This document shows, piece after piece, positions 1 to 7,639 of a stretch of 64,000 bases of DNA (within the stretch, counting starts at the first letter, position 1; each line of letters starts with the position of its first letter). Source of the DNA: Paenibacillus ferrarius (GTDB lineage: Bacteria > Bacillota > Bacilli > Paenibacillales > NBRC-103111); the NCBI RefSeq assembly GCF_002027705.1, contig NZ_MBTG01000023.1:343134-407133 (forward strand). The letters run 5' to 3'. The translations under genes and the position numbers were made by a program. The notes beneath the pieces were generated by a model. That model saw only the letters and a program-made list of their open reading frames with translations. It searched no databases and was not told where the DNA came from.

Positions 1-438
1 GCTATCGTTGGATCTGTAGAGGCAATTGCTCAACTAGCCAGGGTACAGGAGCTGACTTACCGTCATCTTCCGATTATGGATCAGCTAACACTAACCCACT
101 TCATCAAGAATGGGCATTTTATGCGCCATATGAGAAGAGTCAGAAATGTCTACCGACGAAGACACGAAGCCATGACAAAGGCTATTATGGCTAGCGGTTT
201 AGGGGAGCGTTTCACACTAAGTGGAGTAGAAACGGGATTGCATATGTTACTTGAAGCTGAAGAGTCATATGACGAAGAAACCGTGACAAAGTTAGCCCTT
301 CAAAAGGGAATACGTGTATACCCTCTTGGACCTTATTGTTTGGAAAGCAAACGAAAGGGATGGGTGTTGGGGTTTGCAAAAGTAGATGAAGTATCGATTG
401 AGCAGGGGATTCATCGTCTTGCGGAGTTGGTCTTATAG
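1..438 (+). CDS. MocR/PdxR-type transcriptional regulator, C-terminal part (truncated by window edge)
   Basis: The reading frame is open from base 1, so this is the end of a longer gene; the internal ATG at 76 is not the start. The protein shows the C-terminal small domain of a fold-type I aminotransferase as found in MocR (GntR-aminotransferase) regulators: a HMRRVRNVYRRRHEAM helix, a GVETGLHMLL segment and a closing LGFAKVDEVSIEQGIHRLA stretch. MocR proteins bind PLP or an amino acid through this domain and DNA through an N-terminal winged helix, which is outside the window. The target genes cannot be told from here. Confidence 0.85.
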   Translation, partial: AIVGSVEAIAQLARVQELTYRHLPIMDQLTLTHFIKNGHFMRHMRRVRNVYRRRHEAMTKAIMASGLGERFTLSGVETGLHMLLEAEESYDEETVTKLALQKGIRVYPLGPYCLESKRKGWVLGFAKVDEVSIEQGIHRLAELVL

Positions 439-612
439 AGTCATCTTCACAAGAAGCAGTTTCTTGGATAAGTAAACATGTCCTTTGCCCGTTAACTGAG
501 TGGGTGCCCTTCGTAGCTTGGGATAATATGCGAGCTTGGTAACACACTGGGGTTCATCGATTTCAGTGACTACTAGCTTGCCAATCTAGATAACGCACCA
601 CAGCCATCTTAC

Positions 613-861
613 CTATACTTTTTTTACAAATTCGAATTTTAATTTCATCGCTCCAAAACCATCAATCTTGCAATCAATATCATGATCGCCATCGCTTAAT
701 ACATTCCCATTAGAATCTTTGATAATCTTATTATCTTCACTCTTCTCAGTTTCCGATTCTTGCGACCACTCATGACTACATTCCGGGCAAATAAATATTC
801 CTCCGTCTTCGTACGTATACTCCGAGTTACATTGAGGACAATTTGGAAAATCCGCCATCAT
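613..861 (-). CDS. PhnA/YjdM-like zinc-ribbon protein with internal deletion
   Basis: Starts CPQCNSEYTYEDG and has a second CPEC knuckle (Cys8/Cys11 and Cys25/Cys28), the N-terminal zinc ribbon of the PhnA/YjdM family, and ends with the family tail HDIDCKIDGFGAMKLK. At 82 residues it is about 30 shorter than I remember for the family. The missing stretch is the usual middle beta domain: NVLSDGD runs straight into HDIDCKIDG, as if an in-frame deletion joined the two DGD motifs that flank it. The function of full-length PhnA is unclear (it is not needed for phosphonate breakdown). Whether this short form folds is unknown. Start: two ATGs in tandem at 861 and 858. Confidence 0.75.
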   Translation of the reverse strand: MMADFPNCPQCNSEYTYEDGGIFICPECSHEWSQESETEKSEDNKIIKDSNGNVLSDGDHDIDCKIDGFGAMKLKFEFVKKV

Positions 862-895
862 TCATTCTCTTCTTTTCCTATACTGTCAAAAATCG

Positions 896-1534
896 TTAAG
901 TGTGCGAGTTATTCAGATGATGATATTCACGCAGTTCTTTTTGGAAACGATGAAAAGGACTAGATAAAACTTTAATATTTCTTTCGATTTTAATTCGTTT
1001 TTTAGGATCATTCTTGCAATGGTTCAATCGGTCAATGTTTTTATCTATCTTCTCCCGGAGCGTTAGGATGAATCCTATCGCTATATGTTTTGTTGCTAAC
1101 TCATGTAGATCGGTTGCTAAGGCTTCACTAAGATTTCGAATATTCTGCATGTGTAACGGCTTCTCCACGAAAAAAAACTCCGGCGTGAAATCTTCACGAT
1201 AATCTTGCCCTGGCACTTGTCTCCAAAAATCTTCCCAATCCTTCAGGCTTCCTGTTGCATAAAATAGATATTTTAGAAATCCGCATAACCATGCAGTACA
1301 ACTGGTATTGCGTTTTTTACATCCAATTCCATTGGTAAGATGGAGACAACCATTACAACAGGAGCCCCCATTCATGATACAGACCTTGCAAATCAAATCG
1401 GATCCAACCTCATTCAAAGCATCAACGCCAATCTTGATAACCGTCTGTCTGCTCATATTTTTTATTTTAGAGGTCGATTCGTAAATGGACTGCGAATTGG
1501 GCTGTGATTGCTCATTTGGATTAAAGCTTGGCAT
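896..1534 (-). CDS. Conserved Cys-rich protein, divergent from arsR
   Basis: About 212 residues. I do not assign a function. A cluster of nine cysteines lies in the first half (CKVC, SCCNGC, GCKK, TSC and WLC), suggesting a metal or Fe-S site, followed by a helical, basic C-terminal half. The start is placed at ATG 1534 (MPSFNPNE), because a GGTGGAGGG ribosome site lies just upstream; an in-frame TTG at 1552 lies before that site and is unlikely. The gene is transcribed away from arsR from a good promoter (TTGTTA-N17-TATAAT, 1591-1619) whose start site is covered by the ArsR-like operator at 1566-1581. It is therefore probably in the same regulon as arsR and the SulP transporter. Confidence 0.7.
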   Translation of the reverse strand: MPSFNPNEQSQPNSQSIYESTSKIKNMSRQTVIKIGVDALNEVGSDLICKVCIMNGGSCCNGCLHLTNGIGCKKRNTSCTAWLCGFLKYLFYATGSLKDWEDFWRQVPGQDYREDFTPEFFFVEKPLHMQNIRNLSEALATDLHELATKHIAIGFILTLREKIDKNIDRLNHCKNDPKKRIKIERNIKVLSSPFHRFQKELREYHHLNNSHT

Positions 1535-1565
1535 TCGCCCTCCACCCTTCAATAAAAAATCAAAT

Positions 1566-1581
1566 ATTCAAAAGTTTGAAT
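1566..1581. promoter_or_regulatory. Candidate ArsR operator 1 (Cys-rich gene)
   Basis: Perfect inverted repeat ATTCAAA-AG-TTTGAAT. It lies about 10 bases downstream of the -10 hexamer of the divergent Cys-rich gene, over the expected start of transcription, where a repressor would block it. A related half-site (ATTCAAATAA) lies at 1607-1616 within the same promoter. Assignment to the neighbouring ArsR is inference from the shared motif. Confidence 0.6.
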
Positions 1582-1590
1582 GTAAGGAGT

Positions 1591-1619
1591 ATTATAATGC
1601 AGATACATTCAAATAACAA
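1591..1619 (-). promoter_or_regulatory. SigA-type promoter of the Cys-rich gene
   Basis: Minus strand: -35 TTGTTA (1619-1614), 17-base spacer, -10 TATAAT (1596-1591). It drives the gene ending at 896, and the palindromic operator lies just downstream. Confidence 0.6.
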
Positions 1620-1666
1620 TTGATGCACCGGCTTATTCCTTTATCCACGAAGTATGATTTGAAATG

Positions 1667-1697
1667 TGCTATTATATTCATATATTCAAAAGTTCAG
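1667..1697 (+). promoter_or_regulatory. arsR promoter (extended -10) and operator 2
   Basis: An extended -10 (TGC-TATTAT, 1667-1675) is followed by two copies of the ATATTCA motif (1674-1680 and 1682-1688), the second continuing as ATATTCAAAAGTTCAG. This matches the operator motif found before the Cys-rich and SulP genes and suggests autoregulation. No good -35 is seen, which fits an extended -10 promoter. Confidence 0.5.
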
Positions 1698-1716
1698 GTG
1701 TTAAGGAGCATGTGCT

Positions 1717-2052
1717 ATGAATCAGCATCAAAATATTCATCAGTTTAAAGCCGACTTTTTTAAAGCATTAGCTCATCCCATGAGAATTCGAATACTTGAG
1801 GTTCTAAGCGAAGGCGATAGAAACGTTAACGAATTACAAAGCATCTTAGGTTCGGAAGGTTCAGCCGTTTCTCAGCAGCTGTCAGTACTGCGAAATAAGA
1901 ATGTAGTGAGCGGCATAAAAGATGGGACATCGGTGATTTATTCACTACGAGATCCGCTGATTAAGGAATTGTTGGCTGTCGCAAAGCAGATTTTTGACAA
2001 TCATCTCGTCGACGCTATTTCACTGCTTGAGGTCATTCGAAATGAGCAATAA
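1717..2052 (+). CDS. ArsR/SmtB-family repressor without cysteines
   Basis: 111-residue winged-helix protein: FKALAHPMRIRILEVL helix, then NVNELQSILG and SAVSQQLSVLRNKNVV as the recognition helix and a SGIKDGTSVIYSLRD beta wing. The alpha-3 metal motif of classic ArsR (ELCVCDL) reads NVNELQSIL here and there is no cysteine in the whole protein, so it is not a thiolate arsenic or cadmium sensor. A FDNHLVDA segment in the last helix could hold an alpha-5 type site; the ligand is unknown. Start ATG 1717 follows a TAAGGAG site. It is followed by its own terminator and then by the SulP gene, and it probably represses the SulP gene, the divergent Cys-rich gene and itself. Confidence 0.85.
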   Translation: MNQHQNIHQFKADFFKALAHPMRIRILEVLSEGDRNVNELQSILGSEGSAVSQQLSVLRNKNVVSGIKDGTSVIYSLRDPLIKELLAVAKQIFDNHLVDAISLLEVIRNEQ

Positions 2053-2054
2053 AC

Positions 2055-2108
2055 AATAAACAAGGGCATCCATGAGCAATTTCAAGGAGCACCTTGTTTA
2101 TTTTCTTT
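2055..2108 (+). terminator. Rho-independent terminator after arsR
   Basis: Perfect 11-bp stem AATAAACAAGG / CCTTGTTTATT (2055-2065 and 2092-2102) followed by TTCTTTTA. It separates arsR from the SulP gene, which has its own promoter. Confidence 0.7.
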
Positions 2109-2147
2109 TACCATGCATTTTCGGGGAAAACACTCGAATTTTAACGT

Positions 2148-2204
2148 TTGACTTTGTCAGCACTCGGGGGTACATTTTTTATATATTCAAATAATCAAAT
2201 ATAT
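2148..2204 (+). promoter_or_regulatory. SulP promoter with candidate ArsR operator 3
   Basis: -35 TTGACT (2148-2153), 17-base spacer, -10 TACATT (2171-2176). The motif ATATTCAAATAATC with its AAATATAT mirror (2183-2204) begins at the expected +1. The layout is the same as at the Cys-rich gene promoter. Confidence 0.6.
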
Positions 2205-2223
2205 GAGAATAGAAGGTGCGTAG

Positions 2224-3957
2224 ATGAAATGGACGGGAAGATATAAAGGATATCATGCATCTGCCTTTCGTAAGGATCTCATTTCAGGGCTTATAGTTGG
2301 CATTATCGCCATTCCATTAGGGATGGCATTTGCTATTGCCTCTGGGGTCAAGCCCGAGTATGGCATCTATACAACCATCATTGCCGGTATATTAATCTCT
2401 TTGCTCGGAGGCTCCAGATTTCAAATTGGTGGTCCGACCGGTGCCTTTATCCCCATTCTTTTCGCAATCGTCTTACAGTATGGGTACGAAAATTTATTAA
2501 TTGCCGGGTTTTTAGCAGGTATCATTCTTGTTTTCATGGGAGTATTTAAGCTTGGCGCATTGATTAAATTTTTCCCTCGTCCCGTAACGATCGGATTTAC
2601 GGCCGGGATCGCCGTCATCATCTTCAGCGGTCAAATCGCTAATTTTTTAGGGCTTAGTGATATTAAGAAACACGAAAATTTTCTTCCAAACATGAAAGAA
2701 ATTGTGGTACATCTGGCAACCATTAATATCTACAGTGTCTTTACGGCTGCAATTTGTTTAGCAGCAGTCCTACTTTCGCCGAAATTTTTACCTAAGATTC
2801 CCGGTTCATTAGTGGGGCTTGTCTCATCAAGTGTTATAGCAGCATTGTTCTTCAAAGGACATGTAGCAACGATTGGTTCTTCATTCGGAGCGATCCCGAG
2901 CACATTGCCCCATTTTCATTTCCCCGAAATAACTTGGGTTCGAATAAAAACATTGATTCAACCAGCACTTATTATTGCCATGTTAGGGGGTATAGAATCC
3001 TTGTTATCGGCTGTGGTAGCCGATGGCATGACCGGTACTCGCCATAACAGCAATCGCGAACTAATTGGCCAAGGCATCGCGAACATCGTGACGCCTCTCT
3101 TTGGAGGAATCCCGGCGACTGGAGCCATTGCACGAACAGCAACCAACATTAAAAACGGGGCTACATCGCCACTTTCCGGCATCGTACATGGTATTGTCGT
3201 TTTCCTTGTACTCATTTTGTTTGCTCCATATGCTTCTAATATCCCACTTGCAAGTATGGCTCCCATTCTGATGTTGGTCGCGTGGAATATGAGTGAGCGC
3301 AAAGAATTTGCTCATGTCCTGAAAACGAAAACAAGCGATTCATTTGTTCTGCTGATCACCTTTTTACTAACCGTACTTACGAATTTAACAACGGCTGTTG
3401 AAGTCGGCTTAATCTTGTCTGTACTTCTGTTCGTAAAGCGAATGAGTGAATTATTGAAGGTGGCTAAAGTTTTGCCCGACTCAACTGACAAACACGAAAA
3501 AGTGAAAGCATACATGGTTTGCGAAGGACATGATTGTCCTCAAATCAGCATTTTTACCCTTGAAGGACCGCTGTTCTTTGGTACCGCCAATATATTAGAA
3601 AAATCAATTTTGGACACACTCCATCTTAACCCTAAAATTTTTATATTACGTATGTCGAAAGTACCCTACGTGGATACGACAGGCGAGTCCAAGCTAGCCC
3701 GATTGGTCAAAGATTTTGAGAAATTGGGTGGGATCGTCCTTATTTCGGGAGTTCAGCTACAGTCTATGGAAGTATTTAAAAAAACAGGGTTGTATTCGCT
3801 TATCGGAGAGGATCACTTTTTTGAGCATACGGGCGAGGCAATTAATTACGCATTAGCTCGACTGGACCTCAACAAATGTATGGGTTGTAAACATTTTGCA
3901 TTCCGTGAATGCGAGACAATGTCGAGTTCAACCAGAACGTTAAAGCACCAATTATAA
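2224..3957 (+). CDS. SulP-family anion permease (SLC26 type) with STAS domain
   Basis: 577 residues, inner membrane. The N-terminal ~400 residues are hydrophobic, with the family signature FQIGGPTGAFIPI near residue 75, followed by a cytoplasmic STAS domain (about 430-545) containing VDTTGESKL. The family moves sulfate, bicarbonate or other anions; the substrate cannot be read from sequence. The tail carries three cysteines after the STAS domain (Cys552, Cys555, Cys563) and there is another pair in VCEGHDC, which could bind metal or act as a redox switch. It starts at ATG 2224 behind AGAAGG. It follows arsR and has an ArsR-like operator at its start site, so it is probably induced when the repressor's unknown ligand appears. 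Confidence 0.85.
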   Translation: MKWTGRYKGYHASAFRKDLISGLIVGIIAIPLGMAFAIASGVKPEYGIYTTIIAGILISLLGGSRFQIGGPTGAFIPILFAIVLQYGYENLLIAGFLAGIILVFMGVFKLGALIKFFPRPVTIGFTAGIAVIIFSGQIANFLGLSDIKKHENFLPNMKEIVVHLATINIYSVFTAAICLAAVLLSPKFLPKIPGSLVGLVSSSVIAALFFKGHVATIGSSFGAIPSTLPHFHFPEITWVRIKTLIQPALIIAMLGGIESLLSAVVADGMTGTRHNSNRELIGQGIANIVTPLFGGIPATGAIARTATNIKNGATSPLSGIVHGIVVFLVLILFAPYASNIPLASMAPILMLVAWNMSERKEFAHVLKTKTSDSFVLLITFLLTVLTNLTTAVEVGLILSVLLFVKRMSELLKVAKVLPDSTDKHEKVKAYMVCEGHDCPQISIFTLEGPLFFGTANILEKSILDTLHLNPKIFILRMSKVPYVDTTGESKLARLVKDFEKLGGIVLISGVQLQSMEVFKKTGLYSLIGEDHFFEHTGEAINYALARLDLNKCMGCKHFAFRECETMSSSTRTLKHQL

Positions 3958-4000
3958 CTTGTTAGAATCAAAATATTGACACCTATTCTATCAGCCAATA

Positions 4001-4043
4001 GAGCGAGGTTCATGGTTTTAATGACCATGACATCGCTTTTATA
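4001..4043 (+). terminator. Terminator after the SulP gene
   Basis: Imperfect stem GCGAGGTTCATGGT / ACCATGACATCGC followed by TTTTATATTT. Confidence 0.55.
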
Positions 4044-4126
4044 TTTATCCGTCACGAATCAATATTCAGACATATATCATTACCTTGTTTTCCGCGCCAA
4101 TTAAGGGTTTCACCAAAAATTCGTCG

Positions 4127-4606
4127 TTATTTATGGTACGGTTCCCCCCGATTTATCCGCATCGCGCGATAAATCTGCTCCACCAGCACCAGCCTCATCA
4201 GCTGGTGCGGCAGCGTCATGCGGCCAAAAGACAGCCGCATATCCGCACGGCGCAGCAGCTCGCCAGATAGCCCCAGCGAGCCGCCGATCACGAAGGCCAC
4301 CTGGCTCCGCCCGTAGGTGGCCAACTTGTCGAGCGAGCCTGCCAGCTGCTCGCTCGACCACATCTCGCCGTCGATGGCTAGCGCCACGACGTACACATCC
4401 GGGGCGAGCTTGGCCAACAGCCGCTCGCCCTCCTTAGCCCGTACCTGCTGCTCCTCCGCAGGGCTCATGTTCTCCGGTGCCTTCTCATCCGGCACCTCTA
4501 TCATCTGCACCTTGGCATACGGCCCAAGGCGCTTCACATACTCCGCTATCCCATCCACAAGATAGCGTTCCTTCAATTTCCCAACCGTTAAGATCTGTAT
4601 ATGCAT
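4127..4606 (-). CDS. rlmH: 23S rRNA (pseudouridine1915-N3)-methyltransferase
   Basis: 159 residues. RlmH methylates pseudouridine 1915 of helix 69 in 23S rRNA on assembled 70S ribosomes, using S-adenosylmethionine. The SPOUT-class knot is clear: FVIGGSLGLSGELLRRAD (SAM loop) and the C-terminal LPHQLMRLVLVEQIYRAM, ending EPYHK as in the family. Length is normal. The start is ATG 4606 (MHIQILTVGKLKERY); the frame stays open 45 codons upstream through the repeat element at 4630-4816, which is not coding. It lies next to the CxxH/CxxC gene and htrA, as in other Bacillales. Codons are more GC-rich than in the accessory genes. Confidence 0.95.
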   Translation of the reverse strand: MHIQILTVGKLKERYLVDGIAEYVKRLGPYAKVQMIEVPDEKAPENMSPAEEQQVRAKEGERLLAKLAPDVYVVALAIDGEMWSSEQLAGSLDKLATYGRSQVAFVIGGSLGLSGELLRRADMRLSFGRMTLPHQLMRLVLVEQIYRAMRINRGEPYHK

Positions 4607-4629
4607 AACCGATGTTCTCCCCTCAATGA

Positions 4630-4816
4630 CTCCATTGGATATCGTACATTCAAATCGATCATAATCCTCTTTTTTGCTCGGAGCAGTGGAATTTATCCAA
4701 TCAATTGCTCCAAATCTGCAACTTTCAAACCGTTTCATCAAATTTCACTGCATATTTTCCAATGAACCTGTCCCAAATCATTCGTCTAACAAGATTCCAT
4801 TGGACTAGCTCCAATG
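4630..4816. repeat. Four-box palindromic intergenic element, copy 1
   Basis: Non-coding gap between rlmH and the CxxH/CxxC gene. It contains four 17-bp boxes of the form ATTGGA-N5-TCCAAT starting at 4634, 4685, 4747 and 4799 (spacings 51, 62, 52). The last is perfect (ATTGGACTAGCTCCAAT); the others have one or more degenerate arms. The sequence between boxes also resembles copy 2 at 38665-38851, for example GTGGAATTTATCCAATCAA here and CTGGAATTAATCCAATCAA there. Both copies are in the same orientation. Confidence 0.75.
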
Positions 4817-4897
4817 AAATCACTGCCCCCAACAGCTTAGGCCTAATCCCGCCCCAATCACCCAAAACAAAACAAAAAAGGAAGGCTTCCGCCCTCC

Positions 4898-5065
4898 TCA
4901 AACAACTAGAAATCGCGCTAACTCCTTGCAATGCTCGCAATGCGTTGGTGGCTCCCAATTCGCGAAGTGGGTCTTCGCCAAATCCACGATATCTGGGGCT
5001 TCCTCATACTCATCAACAAATTCATCTATTGCGATTTCTACGTGATCTTTACAAACAACATACAT
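4898..5065 (-). CDS. CxxH/CxxC small protein (YyzF-like)
   Basis: 55 residues, MYVVCKDHVEIAIDE at the start and THCEHCKELARFLVV at the end: a CxxH near the N-terminus and a CxxC near the C-terminus, which together can form one zinc site. This is the small CxxH/CxxC family found between rlmH and htrA in Bacillus relatives; its function is unknown. ATG 5065 is chosen over ATG 5080 because the AGAGGT ribosome site lies between them at the right distance for 5065. The position between rlmH and htrA supports the call. Confidence 0.85.
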   Translation of the reverse strand: MYVVCKDHVEIAIDEFVDEYEEAPDIVDLAKTHFANWEPPTHCEHCKELARFLVV

Positions 5066-5087
5066 GCAAGTACCTCTCATCCGCCAT

Positions 5088-5160
5088 GAATCTTTATCTT
5101 TTACTCTTTACTATTTGCTTTTTACTCTTTACGCTTCACTTTGCACTCGTTACGCTCTTC
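5088..5160. repeat. Low-complexity pyrimidine tract between htrA and the CxxH gene
   Basis: TTTTACTCTTTAC occurs twice (about 5099 and 5128) within a run of degenerate TTTAC/CTTTAC units. No gene or hairpin is seen. Confidence 0.5.
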
Positions 5161-5185
5161 CCTCATCCTTCACACGCCACTCAAA

Positions 5186-6409
5186 TCACTTATCCGCAGC
5201 TTCCACCAAGGTAACCACCGCATTAAGCTTCTTCCCGCCGCGGTAATACACCACGTTCACTTTATCGCCAATCTTCTTCTCGTTATATAAATATTTCCGA
5301 AGCGCGATCGTACTGTCGATCTTGCGATCATCCAGCTGTACGATAACGTCCTGCGCTTTGAGACCCGCTTCCTTGGCAGGGCCGGATACCTCGAAGACGA
5401 TAACTCCAGTTTTCACATCAGCAGGCAGCTTTAATACATCCGTTCCTTTAAAAGCCTGCAATTCTTGTGTCGACACACCCATGAGTGGTCTTTTGACTTT
5501 ATGATCCGTAATCAAGCTCTCCAGGATCGGCTTCACGCTATTAATCGGAATCGCAAAACCTAGCCCTTCCACACCCATATCGGAGATTTTCATCGAATTG
5601 ATGCCAACCACTTTGCCCTCGATGTTGACCAGTGGTCCGCCGCTGTTTCCTTGGTTAATGGCCGCATCCGTTTGGATGACATCCATTTCCCAGTCGTAGT
5701 CCGTGCCTTCCCGCGAGAGTGAAACCGGTATTGTCCGCTTCGGTGATGAGATAATGCCCTGTGTCACAGTCGGGGAGAAACCAAGTCCCAGCGGGTTGCC
5801 CACGGCAATCGCCATTTCGCCTGCACGCAGCGATTCGGAGTCGCCAAACTCAGCGAGAACTTTGATATCTTTGCCGTCTGCTTCAAGAACAGCCAGGTCG
5901 GTAATCTTATCCCGCCCAATCAAAGTCGCTTTCCGATGCTCCCCTTGGAAGTTGACGATTTCGAATTGGTTCCCGTTCTCCACTACATGGCTGTTGGTGA
6001 CGATGCGGACTTTATCGCCAGATTTCGCGAACATGACGCCAGACCCGATGCCAATCCCGGTCTCTTGCCCTTTATCATCCCTTTTGGCTGAGATGACACT
6101 AACGACCGCAGGCTTAATTTTCTCCGTTGCTGCTACAACAGAGTCGTTAACGTTCATTGGACGCGTTTCTGCTTTGGTCGCAGCGGCTGATACGGCTGCC
6201 GTTTCGGCATGTGTTCCGCTTTTGCTTAAGCCGCCTACTAAGCCAACTAGCAGCAGCATCGCCAGTGCCCCGCCTACCCCTGCGATCAAGGCGACATTTC
6301 GCCTACGAACGGTGAAGCCCGTGAATGCTCCCGACCCTTTAGGACGCCATGGTGTCTCTCGCTGTCTGGACCTTTTCGTGGAATAAAAATCATCATCAAA
6401 CAAACTCAT
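5186..6409 (-). CDS. htrA: HtrA/DegP-like membrane-anchored serine protease
   Basis: 407 residues. A cytoplasmic basic N-terminus and one membrane segment (about 38-60) put the protease outside the cell, where HtrA degrades or refolds damaged secreted proteins. The trypsin-like triad is visible: His141 in TNSHVV, Asp171 in ITDLAVL and Ser256 in NQGNSGGPL. A PDZ domain follows (about 305-400, with VIVFEVSGPAKEAGL and DVIVQLDDRKI). The start is ATG 6409 (MSLFDDDF), preceded by AGGAGGG; the frame continues upstream without such a site. It follows the wal accessory genes, as yyxA does in B. subtilis, but faces a separate small gene on its 5' side. Confidence 0.93.
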   Translation of the reverse strand: MSLFDDDFYSTKRSRQRETPWRPKGSGAFTGFTVRRRNVALIAGVGGALAMLLLVGLVGGLSKSGTHAETAAVSAAATKAETRPMNVNDSVVAATEKIKPAVVSVISAKRDDKGQETGIGIGSGVMFAKSGDKVRIVTNSHVVENGNQFEIVNFQGEHRKATLIGRDKITDLAVLEADGKDIKVLAEFGDSESLRAGEMAIAVGNPLGLGFSPTVTQGIISSPKRTIPVSLSREGTDYDWEMDVIQTDAAINQGNSGGPLVNIEGKVVGINSMKISDMGVEGLGFAIPINSVKPILESLITDHKVKRPLMGVSTQELQAFKGTDVLKLPADVKTGVIVFEVSGPAKEAGLKAQDVIVQLDDRKIDSTIALRKYLYNEKKIGDKVNVVYYRGGKKLNAVVTLVEAADK

Positions 6410-6600
6410 CTCGGGTCCCTCCTCGCTAACGGGTTCAGCCGTTCCACACTCGCATTGGTTGTATATCAACTTTGTTTTTTTCAAAAAATTAGGAATGTTT
6501 CATTCATTTCTTGCCTACAATAATAGTAAACCAAATCTCTTAACGAATTACTAGAGTTTACTAGAACTTTAAATCAGAAATATAAAGGAGACTGACCCTT

Positions 6601-6810
6601 ATGAATCGTATTCCTTCCCATTTTGACGAAATCAATATGATCGGTAAACTTGCTGACCTCAAGGAAAGCCACTATCACCAGTCCCTTGTTCTTTCATCGC
6701 TCATTCAAACCTTGATAGATAAAGGCATCATCACCACGCAGGAGCTTCAGCTGAAGTCTCAAGAAATCGACGCAGCGCTTACTCCGAATCCAGCACATCC
6801 CATTTCGTAG
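6601..6810 (+). CDS. Small hypothetical protein, convergent with walJ
   Basis: 69 residues, not recognised. Mostly helical and polar: MNRIPSHFDEINMIGKLADLKESHYHQ, then LSSLIQTLIDKGIITTQEL. No signal peptide, membrane segment or cysteines. A good ribosome site (AAAGGAG, 7 bases before ATG 6601) supports translation. It sits in the htrA/walJ gap on the opposite strand and its 3' end overlaps the walJ 3' end by 32 bases. Confidence 0.6.
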   Translation: MNRIPSHFDEINMIGKLADLKESHYHQSLVLSSLIQTLIDKGIITTQELQLKSQEIDAALTPNPAHPIS

Positions 6811-7579
6811 ATCGGTCAAAATACGTATCCATCAGCCGCAATTGTTTGGACTCCGGGGCACGCTCTTGTACTATGTTATTCACCGTTAGCCTGGCCAAAT
6901 CCATTAAATTATGGTCACGGCTTAAATGCGCCATATAGACCGACTTTGTTTTGTTGGTCATCACATCGCAGAGCGCTTCCCCAGCGGCTTCATTGGATAA
7001 ATGACCTTTGTCTCCGAGAATACGACGCTTAATGCTCCATGGATAATGTCCTACACGCAGCATGTCCACATCATGATTCGTTTCCAGCACCATCGCGTCT
7101 GAATCCGTGATCTTCTCTTTCACCTTTTCACTCATGTAGCCCAAATCCGTCACAACGCTTAGCTTCTGCTCCCCTTCGTACAAGCAGTACCCCACCGGCT
7201 CCGCCGCATCATGGGATATTCCGAAGGACTCTACCCGCAATGTGCCGAATTCCTCCACACCACCGGTTTCCATAACTCTTTTATTGCCTTCTGCAATGAC
7301 ACCGATCTGCCGGTCTAACTCTTCCCATGTCTTCTCATTCGCATAAATAGGCAAGTCATATTTTCGGGCAAAAGCGCCTAACCCTTTAATATGATCGGAG
7401 TGTTCGTGCGTAACAAGGATCGCATCTATGCTGCTTGCCGCGAGCTCGCGTTCCTTCATTAACAGCTCCATCTTCTTGGCGCTAAAGCCCACATCGATCA
7501 GTACCTTGGTCTCCCCATTGTCGACCACCGTTGCATTGCCCGTCGATCCGCTCGACAGCACTGTAAATCTCATTCCCAT
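6779..7579 (-). CDS. walJ: WalJ/YycJ metallo-beta-lactamase-fold hydrolase
   Basis: 266 residues. The metal-binding motif THEHSDH (His58, His60, Asp62, His63) near the N-terminus, the SGSTGN loop and later SHD, DLGY and HLSRDHN motifs mark the MBL-fold family of WalJ (YycJ), a cytoplasmic protein with nuclease-like metal site encoded with the WalRK system and linked to coordinating wall synthesis with replication. The start is ATG 7579 (MGMRFTVLSSGSTGN) with GAGGAG upstream; the frame runs further back but without homology. Next gene upstream is walI, 61 bases away. Confidence 0.9.
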   Translation of the reverse strand: MGMRFTVLSSGSTGNATVVDNGETKVLIDVGFSAKKMELLMKERELAASSIDAILVTHEHSDHIKGLGAFARKYDLPIYANEKTWEELDRQIGVIAEGNKRVMETGGVEEFGTLRVESFGISHDAAEPVGYCLYEGEQKLSVVTDLGYMSEKVKEKITDSDAMVLETNHDVDMLRVGHYPWSIKRRILGDKGHLSNEAAGEALCDVMTNKTKSVYMAHLSRDHNLMDLARLTVNNIVQERAPESKQLRLMDTYFDRSTKWDVLDSE

Positions 7580-7639
7580 CTTCCCTGCTCCTCTATGCCT
7601 GCCATTCATCTTGCTTGTCATCCTGGCCTTCATGCTGTG

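Noticed and set aside
4607..4741. 45-residue extension of rlmH
   Set aside because: Covers the repeat element and has no family match; the family start MHIQILTVGKLKE is at 4606.
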